A stretch of DNA of 8,079 nt from Allomuricauda sp. GTDB taxonomy: Bacteria; Bacteroidota; Bacteroidia; Flavobacteriales; Flavobacteriaceae. Position numbers and translations under genes: made by a program. The notes below the pieces were generated by a model. It searched no databases. It was not told the origin of the DNA and saw only the letters and a program-made list of their open reading frames with translations. The stretch covers positions 1-8,079 of the forward strand of contig JANQOD010000295.1 in assembly GCA_028289745.1 (NCBI GenBank). The letters run 5' to 3'. Positions 1 to 5,066 of this stretch are shown here, in pieces (position 1 is the first letter of the stretch; the number at the start of each line of letters is the position of its first letter).

Positions 1-498
1 AATAATCGGATTTTGTGCGTGTAGCTTAAAAGCTGGGTGGTAGCCCAACATAAAGGGCATATCCCTTTCACCTTCAACAGTGAAAACGATCTCAAGTCCG
101 TTTTCTTTGATCGAAAAAGTCTTTTTAAACTCAAAACTGTACGGCCACATTAGCCATTGTCGGTTCGACTTTTCAGGATATTTGGAATTTTTCACGGGAG
201 TTCCCGCTTTATATTCTTTTCTATAGGATGCGATTGTTTCAGATCGTGAAACCAGTTCATAGTCCATCTCCCGTAAATGGCCGTGCTGGTCCAATATAGC
301 ATTGCCGCGTGGTACCTGTACCACAAAACCTGCTTCATTGGTCGGGCCGATGATCGGAAACATTTCGGTGTCGGCGTTTCGCCAACCCGGACTACCCTTT
401 TGATGTATGAATTCATGCCCATCGACTTGGTAACTTATCAATTCACCTGAATCGATACCCACTGATTGCCCATCCAAAAATAAGTTTATCCTATCCAT
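1..498 (-). CDS. Aldose 1-epimerase-like protein (galactose mutarotase superfamily), C-terminus cut by window
   Basis: The first 166 codons of a gene that runs off the left edge. The translation opens MDRINLFLDGQ, then has a GHEFIHQ...GWRNADTEMFPIIGP stretch (about residues 32-55), a later HGHLREMDYEL segment, and GERDMPFMLGYHPAFKL near the cut end. Weak N-terminal strands, an 'aMFPiiGp' motif, an HG...R pattern and a GYHPaF motif are typical of the GalM/LacX-like aldose 1-epimerase family, which interconverts alpha and beta anomers of sugars or sugar phosphates in the cytoplasm. The histidine in GYHPAF corresponds to a conserved active-site region of the family. There is no signal peptide. 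The ATG lies three bases after the stop of the cysteine-synthase-like gene, and TAG-CTT-ATG are in one frame, so the two are probably co-transcribed. The substrate cannot be named from this fragment, and the catalytic glutamate expected near the C-terminus is outside the window. Confidence 0.82.
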   Translation of the reverse strand, partial: MDRINLFLDGQSVGIDSGELISYQVDGHEFIHQKGSPGWRNADTEMFPIIGPTNEAGFVVQVPRGNAILDQHGHLREMDYELVSRSETIASYRKEYKAGTPVKNSKYPEKSNRQWLMWPYSFEFKKTFSIKENGLEIVFTVEGERDMPFMLGYHPAFKLHAQNPII

Positions 499-501
499 AA
501 G

Positions 502-1482
502 CTATTCGATGTATCCTTTCTCCCGCATCCAGTCATCATTGTAGACCTTGGCCACATAACGACTGCCATGATCGTGAAAAAGTACAACAACGACATCGTC
601 TTTTGTGAAATGTTCCTTTAGTTGCAATACCCCCTTAATGGCTGCCCCTGCAGAATTGCCCAAGAACATGCCCTCTTCTTTGGCCAGACGTTGGGTGTAA
701 ATCGCGGCATCTTTGTCGGTCACCTTGGTGAAACCGTCTATAAGGTCAAAATTGACATTTTCAGGAAGGATGTCCTCACCAATTCCCTCGGTTACATAGG
801 GGTAGATTTCATTCTTATCAAAAATGCCTGTCTCATGGTATTTTTTAAAGACCGATCCATAGGTATCGACTCCCCATATCTTGATGTTGGGGTTTTGTTC
901 TTTCAAATATTTTCCAACACCCGAGATAGTGCCTCCGGTGCCCACACCAACCACAAAATGGGTGATCTTGCCATCGGTCTGTCGCCAAATTTCTGGGCCC
1001 GTGGTCAAATAATGGGCCTTGGTATTGCTAGGGTTATCATATTGGTTCACGTACCATGAATTCGGAATTTCTTCTGACAATCGTTTTGCCGTAGAATAAT
1101 AGCTGCGCGGGTCATCGGGGGCCACATCAGCCGGGCACACGTGCACTTCACTGCCGACCGCTCTGAGCACATCCACCTTTTCTTTCGATTGTTTGTCGTT
1201 GATGACACAGATAAGGCGGTACCCCTTCACTATGGCTGCCAATGCCAGTCCCATGCCCGTATTGCCCGAAGTTCCCTCAATAATGGTACCTCCCGGTTTC
1301 AGCCTTCCATCGGCTTCTGCATCTTCTATCATCTGCAGCGCCATACGATCTTTGACCGAATTGCCAGGGTTAAAGGTCTCATATTTGGCAAGTACCAAGC
1401 ATGGCAATTCTTCGGTCAAGGTATTGAGTTTGACCAAGGGCGTATTGCCTATGGTCTCAAGGATATTTTCTGCGTATTCCAT
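502..1482 (-). CDS. PLP-dependent cysteine synthase / cystathionine beta-synthase family enzyme
   Basis: A complete 326-residue fold-type II PLP enzyme. Visible motifs: IGNTPLVKL (11-19); NPGNSVKDR (38-46), with Lys44 the expected Schiff-base lysine; the substrate/PLP loop GTSGNTG (70-76); the phosphate-binding GVGTGGTISG (179-188); and GNSAGAA (276-282), whose serine sits where the pyridine nitrogen of PLP is held. The family makes cysteine from O-acetylserine and sulfide (CysK/CysM) or cystathionine from serine and homocysteine (CBS). The segments VTEGIGEDILPENVNFDLID (231-250) and VYNDDWMREKGY at the end resemble the catalytic core of CBS more than classical CysK. There is no C-terminal pair of regulatory CBS (Bateman) domains, so it is a core-only enzyme. 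The ATG is preceded by a good -7 promoter motif. It is expected to be cytoplasmic. The family is near certain, but the exact reaction (cysteine synthase, CBS or a related beta-replacement) is open. Confidence 0.93.
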   Translation of the reverse strand: MEYAENILETIGNTPLVKLNTLTEELPCLVLAKYETFNPGNSVKDRMALQMIEDAEADGRLKPGGTIIEGTSGNTGMGLALAAIVKGYRLICVINDKQSKEKVDVLRAVGSEVHVCPADVAPDDPRSYYSTAKRLSEEIPNSWYVNQYDNPSNTKAHYLTTGPEIWRQTDGKITHFVVGVGTGGTISGVGKYLKEQNPNIKIWGVDTYGSVFKKYHETGIFDKNEIYPYVTEGIGEDILPENVNFDLIDGFTKVTDKDAAIYTQRLAKEEGMFLGNSAGAAIKGVLQLKEHFTKDDVVVVLFHDHGSRYVAKVYNDDWMREKGYIE

Positions 1483-1490
1483 AATCGCTG

Positions 1491-1498
1491 CAAAGGTA
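1491..1498 (-). promoter_or_regulatory. Flavobacterial -7 promoter element upstream of the cysteine-synthase-like gene
   Basis: On the minus strand the sequence reads TACCTTTG, an exact match to the Bacteroidota primary-sigma -7 consensus TAnnTTTG, followed by CA and then the ATG only 8 bases beyond the motif. In this phylum transcription starts a few bases downstream of the motif, so the mRNA would have an almost absent 5' leader. No clear TTG-type -33 element is present at the usual distance. That region is instead occupied by an 8-base-periodic repeat. Confidence 0.6.
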
Positions 1499-1503
1499 GG
1501 ATT

Positions 1504-1527
1504 TTGGATGGTTGGATTCTTGGATTT
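1504..1527. repeat. Three 8-base-spaced copies of TTGGAT in the promoter region
   Basis: TTGGAT occurs at 1504, 1512 and 1520, exactly 8 bases apart (TTGGATGG, TTGGATTC, TTGGATTT). The block lies upstream of the -7 motif of the minus-strand cysteine-synthase-like gene, about 20 to 42 bases before the presumed transcription start, where the -33 element would be. It could be a regulator binding array or a chance short tandem duplication. Only the repeat itself is directly seen. Confidence 0.5.
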
Positions 1528-1565
1528 TTTTGATGGAAAAGTTCTCTGTTCGGTACCCGGTTTTC

Positions 1566-1598
1566 AAAAAAACAATGCCGAAAGACATTGGCCGGCAT
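1566..1598 (-). terminator. Probable intrinsic terminator of the permease gene
   Basis: Nine bases past the permease stop, the minus strand carries ATGCCG (1598-1593), a 12-base loop, CGGCAT (1580-1575), then TG and a run of seven T (1572-1566). A competing hairpin, CAATG/CATTG (1590-1586 with 1577-1573), abuts the T run directly. Either form fits a Rho-independent terminator and would separate the permease transcript from the cysteine-synthase-like gene. Confidence 0.55.
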
Positions 1599-1606
1599 CA
1601 AAGAGA

Positions 1607-2848
1607 TCATTCAAATTTAATGGCCCGTACAGGGGTGATCTTGGTGATGGCGTATGAAGGCAACAACAACATCGACAAACATAAGAGCATGACCCCCAAG
1701 TTGAGCAGCAAAACAGTCGCAACGCCGATGTGTACCGGAATGTAATCAATATAATACTCCTCTGGGTTCGGAAACTTTAGAAAATGGAATTTCTGCTGCA
1801 GCAGAATAATGCCCAAGCCGATAAGATTTCCCCAAAAAAGTCCGATTCCGATAAGATAGGCCGCATTATAGAGAAAAATTTTACGGATACTCCAATTTTG
1901 TGAGCCGATTGCCTTTAAAATGCCTATCATCTGGGTACGCTCTAAAATCAGCACCAACAAAGCCGTGACCATATTGATGCCCCCCACGACAACCATGATA
2001 CCGATTATAAGGGCAACGTTGAAGTCAAAAAGACCTATCCATTCAAAAACCTTATAGTATTTGCTCTTGATATTCTGGGTATCAAGATTGGAAAGTGTCT
2101 TACCATATATCTCAGCACTTTTTTGGTCGATGTCATCAAAATCATCTAAAAAAACCTCAAAATTGCCCACTTCACTGGCCTCCCACTTGTTCATTCGCTG
2201 AATATGGCGGATATCTACAAAGACATACTGCCCATCAAACTCCTCAAATCCGCTATCATAAATGCCCACCACTTCGAACCGTCTATTATTGGGCATTTTA
2301 GAAGGGTCGCCATCCCTTAAAAAAATGGCCGAAAAAGAATCACCGACCTTCAACCGCAAACGGTTGGTCATCAACCTTGACATGAATACCCCATCGTTAA
2401 GGTCGCCCTTATAAGAGGGTAACTGCCCATCGATAAGATACTCTTCAAAATACGACCAATCATAGTCAATACCAACGCCTTTTGCGATCATACCCTCGAA
2501 AGTATCCTCCATTCTAATAATGCCCGGTTTGGTGGCCACGGCCTGTACATGGGCAATACCCTCAACATCGCTGAATTCAGGGTAAAAATCTTGTTCAATC
2601 GAAACGGGCACAATCGATACCTCAGAATTGTTATTATCGTAATTCGAAATCTGGATATGCCCATTAAAAGCGGCCACCTTTTCCCGAATCTTTCGCTGAA
2701 GACCCGAACTTGTCGCAATGGCGATCAACATCATCACGATACCGATGGCAATGGCCGCAATGGCGATTTTAATTATCGGGGCCGAAATGCTAATTTTATG
2801 CGATGCCCCTTTGATGAGGCGTTTGGTAATGAAAAACTCTAAATTCAA
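1607..2848 (-). CDS. FtsX-like ABC transporter permease, LolC/LolE type
   Basis: A 413-residue inner-membrane protein with the four-helix FtsX/LolC-E layout: TM1 about 22-45; a large periplasmic domain (about 50-270) containing FNGHIQISNYD, FEGMIAKGVG and FEVVGIYDSG; TM2 about 275-302; TM3 about 329-352; TM4 about 371-397. The cytoplasmic segment after TM2 (ERTQMIGILKAIGSQNWSIRKIFL) is the conserved coupling region that contacts the ATPase. The ending PVRAIKFE is typical of the family. LolC/E proteins work with the ATPase LolD to release lipoproteins from the inner membrane, though related permeases have other roles. No ATPase gene lies in the window. The start is TTG: the in-frame upstream codons run TAA-AAC-GGT-CAT-TCG-TTG with no ATG, and NLEFFITKRL fits the expected N-terminus of such permeases. 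It is divergent from the DUF1343 gene, with only 3 bases between start codons. Confidence 0.9.
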   Translation of the reverse strand: MNLEFFITKRLIKGASHKISISAPIIKIAIAAIAIGIVMMLIAIATSSGLQRKIREKVAAFNGHIQISNYDNNNSEVSIVPVSIEQDFYPEFSDVEGIAHVQAVATKPGIIRMEDTFEGMIAKGVGIDYDWSYFEEYLIDGQLPSYKGDLNDGVFMSRLMTNRLRLKVGDSFSAIFLRDGDPSKMPNNRRFEVVGIYDSGFEEFDGQYVFVDIRHIQRMNKWEASEVGNFEVFLDDFDDIDQKSAEIYGKTLSNLDTQNIKSKYYKVFEWIGLFDFNVALIIGIMVVVGGINMVTALLVLILERTQMIGILKAIGSQNWSIRKIFLYNAAYLIGIGLFWGNLIGLGIILLQQKFHFLKFPNPEEYYIDYIPVHIGVATVLLLNLGVMLLCLSMLLLPSYAITKITPVRAIKFE

Positions 2849-2851
2849 CGA

Positions 2852-4078
2852 ATGACCGTTTTATCCTTCTTCAAAAGTACAGTTTTCTTATTGGTTTTTA
2901 TGCTTATCGCCTGTGGCCAGAATAAAAACAAGACCGAGTCCCAAAGTCAAAAAATAGCCGGCGATACGGTTAAAAATGTGGTTGTGGGTGCCAATAGAAC
3001 GGAGACTTATCTACCGATCTTGAAAAATAAAAATGTAGGTATCGTCGCCAACCAGACGAGTGTATTTGTTAAAAAGGATGGATATACCCATTTGGTCGAT
3101 TCATTGCTTTCTTTGGATGTCGCCATCAAAAAAGTATTTGCACCCGAGCATGGTTTTCGTGGCCGGGCCGATGCCGGTGAAGCGGTCAAAGACGGGGTCG
3201 ATACCCAGACAGCACTGCCCATTACATCACTATACGGAAAAAATAGGAAACCCTCGCAAGAACAGTTGGACGGTTTAGATATTGTACTTTTCGATATTCA
3301 GGATGTCGGCGTACGTTTCTACACCTATATTGCCACTTTGCAACTGGTCATGGAAGCCTGTGCCGAAAAAGGAATCCCCATTATAGTACTCGACAGGCCA
3401 AACCCCAATGGCCACTATATCGATGGCCCGACCATGGAAGCAGCACACACCGGCTTCTTGGGTATGAACGAAATACCTTTGGTCTATGGCATGACCATTG
3501 GCGAATACGCCCAAATGGTCAATGGTGAAGGGTGGCTGACAAGTGGTTTAAAGGCAGACTTGACCGTGATCCCACTTGAAAACTGGACACATGAAACCGA
3601 ATACGGCCTACCCATCAGACCCTCGCCCAACCTGCCCAATGATGTGGCCATCAACCTGTACCCAAGCCTTGGCCTTCTCGAAGGCACCAATATCAACGCG
3701 GGCCGTGGTACCGAGTTTCAATTTCAACGGTATGGGGCTTCCTTTTTAGATAGTACGGTATATGGTTTCAGCTATGTGCCAAAACCCAATTTTGGATCGA
3801 AGCACCCCAAAGAAGAAGGGAAAACCTGTTATGGAAGGGATTTATCACAACACCCTAAGATGAAGGAGGTTTCAGTAAGGTGGATCATCGATGCTTATCA
3901 AAATGCTTTGAATGGGTCAACCGTATTCAACACCAATGGTTTCACCAAACATGCAGGCACTTCAACCTTACAGCAACAGATCGAGGCCGGACTTTCGGAA
4001 GGGCAAATCAAAGCGACCTGGCAAACTGATTTAAATCGTTTTAAAAAAATCAGGGAAAAGTATCTTATCTATCCCTAG
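2852..4078 (+). CDS. DUF1343 / NamZ-like (GH171) lipoprotein, probable exo-beta-N-acetylmuramidase
   Basis: A 408-residue exported lipoprotein. The N-terminus has Lys8, a hydrophobic stretch (10-19) and a lipobox LIAC with Cys21 as the lipidation site, followed by a polar linker to about residue 45. The mature part carries the DUF1343 signatures: GIVANQTSV (63-71), FAPEHGFRG (96-104) and DAGE (107-110), LFDIQDVGVRFYTY (146-159), LDRPNPNG (180-187), RPSPNLPND (about 257-265) and LLEGTNINAGRGTEF (about 275-290). The family includes NamZ of Bacillus subtilis, founding member of GH171, which removes terminal MurNAc from peptidoglycan fragments. The role here is inferred from family membership. 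The residues after Cys21 (GQNKNK) are not acidic, so periplasmic rather than surface exposure is more likely. The ATG is forced by an upstream in-frame stop and by the need for the signal peptide. No clear terminator follows. Confidence 0.88.
   Translation: MTVLSFFKSTVFLLVFMLIACGQNKNKTESQSQKIAGDTVKNVVVGANRTETYLPILKNKNVGIVANQTSVFVKKDGYTHLVDSLLSLDVAIKKVFAPEHGFRGRADAGEAVKDGVDTQTALPITSLYGKNRKPSQEQLDGLDIVLFDIQDVGVRFYTYIATLQLVMEACAEKGIPIIVLDRPNPNGHYIDGPTMEAAHTGFLGMNEIPLVYGMTIGEYAQMVNGEGWLTSGLKADLTVIPLENWTHETEYGLPIRPSPNLPNDVAINLYPSLGLLEGTNINAGRGTEFQFQRYGASFLDSTVYGFSYVPKPNFGSKHPKEEGKTCYGRDLSQHPKMKEVSVRWIIDAYQNALNGSTVFNTNGFTKHAGTSTLQQQIEAGLSEGQIKATWQTDLNRFKKIREKYLIYP
2872..2879 (-). promoter_or_regulatory. 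Candidate -7 promoter element for the permease, inside the DUF1343 coding region
   Basis: The minus strand reads TACTTTTG, an exact TAnnTTTG match, ending 23 bases before the permease TTG start. It lies within codons 7-10 of the oppositely oriented DUF1343 gene. A purine-rich AGAAGGA (2870-2864) follows, but it sits about 15 bases from the start codon, too far for an ordinary ribosome binding site. No convincing -33 TTG is visible. Confidence 0.45.
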
Positions 4079-4178
4079 GGCATGGATCGGAACGGTAAGA
4101 TCGGCATAGTTTCAAAAAAAGCTCGTTTTACAATGTTTTCCCTAAGTTATTTCCCCGCCTCAATTACCATTTCAATAA

Positions 4179-4209
4179 CAAGTTCATGGGTTCAATATGG
4201 CCATACTTG
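4179..4209. other. Bulged inverted repeat in the intergenic region before the receptor operon
   Basis: CAAGT (4179-4183) and ATGG (4186-4189) pair with CCAT (4201-4204) and ACTTG (4205-4209), giving a nine-pair stem with a two-base bulge and an 11-base loop. No T run follows on either side, so it is not a standard intrinsic terminator. The surrounding 4079-4274 interval has no convincing gene. Confidence 0.3.
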
Positions 4210-4261
4210 CCTTGTAGGTAGTTGTTGGTCTTATTTAACGCAAAGGTGCTTGCTTAATTAT

Positions 4262-4269
4262 TATATTTG
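4262..4269 (+). promoter_or_regulatory. Candidate -7 promoter element of the receptor operon
   Basis: TATATTTG matches TAnnTTTG exactly and ends five bases before the ATG at 4275. Transcription would start at or very near that ATG, giving a leaderless message or, if translation starts at the TTG at 4329, a leader of about 55 bases. No TTG lies at the usual -33 distance. The nearest, at 4250-4252, is too close. Confidence 0.5.
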
Positions 4270-4274
4270 AGAGT

Positions 4275-5063
4275 ATGGCTTCGTTTATCCCTTGTATTCG
4301 GTGCATTGTCTCAGGTTATCAGCAGGTTTTGCTCTATAAAGGCAAGACCCAAATACCTCTATTTTTCTTTTTGATCCTGGCCCCTTTTTTCATTTTGGCC
4401 CAAGCAGATGACCATGGAGAAAAATATTACCAATGGTTCGATGATCTAATTGACATCGAGAACACCGCATTGTACAATGGCATTGGCTATGTAGAAAAAT
4501 ACAAAGTGATAAATAAATATCACAAGTTTTTTGAATCAACGGATTTTTTGTGGGGTGATATGGTGTATGATGGTCAATATTACCCTAATCTGGAAATGAA
4601 GTATGACCTAGATGAAGATTTGGTGGTGCTACACCTAAAAAATGGGCTTAGAAAAGTACTCTTACAGCCCATTAAAGAAAAGGTAGAAAAATTTACCATT
4701 GACCAACATAGGTTTGTGAACATTACCGACAGTGTGGCAAAAACCTATGCTATTTCGGGTTTCTACGAAGTGCTTTTTGAAAAATCAGATTTTATGCTGT
4801 TGGAAAAACACCAGAAAAAGAGATTTAAACGAGAAGGGAAAAGTTCAGTGTACTATGAATTCAAGAGTAGAAACCGACACTACCTCTTTTACAATAATGA
4901 ATATTTCACCGTACGCAACAGAAAGGATTTCATGCGTATCTTTCCAAAGCTTCAAAAGCAGATCCAGACCTATTCAAAGAAAAGATCTTCTAAAACAGAG
5001 ATACGGGAGTATTTGATCTCACTTGCCAAAAGAGTACAATTGTTGTTGTCAGAAACCCAATAA
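4275..5063 (+). CDS. Exported protein of unknown function, first gene of the receptor operon
   Basis: A 262-residue protein whose function I do not recognise. A hydrophobic segment (about 27-42) ending LAQA looks like a signal peptide cleaved near residue 43. The 26 residues before it are unusually long, and an in-frame TTG at 4329 would give a more standard signal peptide beginning MLYKGKTQIPLFF. The mature part is rich in aromatic and charged residues, with no further membrane segment. Recognisable stretches are NTALYNGIGYVEKY, MVYDGQYYPNLEMKYDLDEDLVV, and a very basic part (about 175-220; HQKKRFKREGK) followed by YYEF...NRHYLFYNNEYFTVRNRKDF. It ends in a lysine-rich, helix-like tail. I infer a periplasmic or envelope-associated accessory of the receptor encoded three bases downstream. 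No catalytic motif, FecR-like anti-sigma layout or metal-binding cluster is visible. Confidence 0.82.
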   Translation: MASFIPCIRCIVSGYQQVLLYKGKTQIPLFFFLILAPFFILAQADDHGEKYYQWFDDLIDIENTALYNGIGYVEKYKVINKYHKFFESTDFLWGDMVYDGQYYPNLEMKYDLDEDLVVLHLKNGLRKVLLQPIKEKVEKFTIDQHRFVNITDSVAKTYAISGFYEVLFEKSDFMLLEKHQKKRFKREGKSSVYYEFKSRNRHYLFYNNEYFTVRNRKDFMRIFPKLQKQIQTYSKKRSSKTEIREYLISLAKRVQLLLSETQ

Positions 5064-5066
5064 GCA

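Noticed and set aside
192..422. A 76-codon minus-strand reading frame at the left edge
   Set aside because: It is an alternative frame within the epimerase-like gene, whose own frame gives recognisable family motifs.
622..1533. Several plus-strand reading frames of 130-154 codons
   Set aside because: They lie antisense to the cysteine-synthase-like gene, which has full catalytic motifs. None of these frames shows a family signature.
2791..2798. TAATTTTA as a possible -7 element for the DUF1343 gene
   Set aside because: It misses the final G of the motif, has no -33 partner and sits in permease coding sequence, so it is too weak to call. The DUF1343 promoter remains unidentified.
4079..4150. 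Intrinsic terminator after the DUF1343 gene
   Set aside because: The region has a GATCGG direct repeat and short A and T runs, but no stable stem followed by a T tract on the plus strand.
4082..4270. A 62-codon plus-strand reading frame between the DUF1343 gene and the receptor operon
   Set aside because: It starts three bases after the preceding stop, but its translation has no recognisable motif or plausible signal, its composition looks like translated noncoding DNA, and its end overlaps the -7 motif of the next gene. I treat the interval as regulatory.
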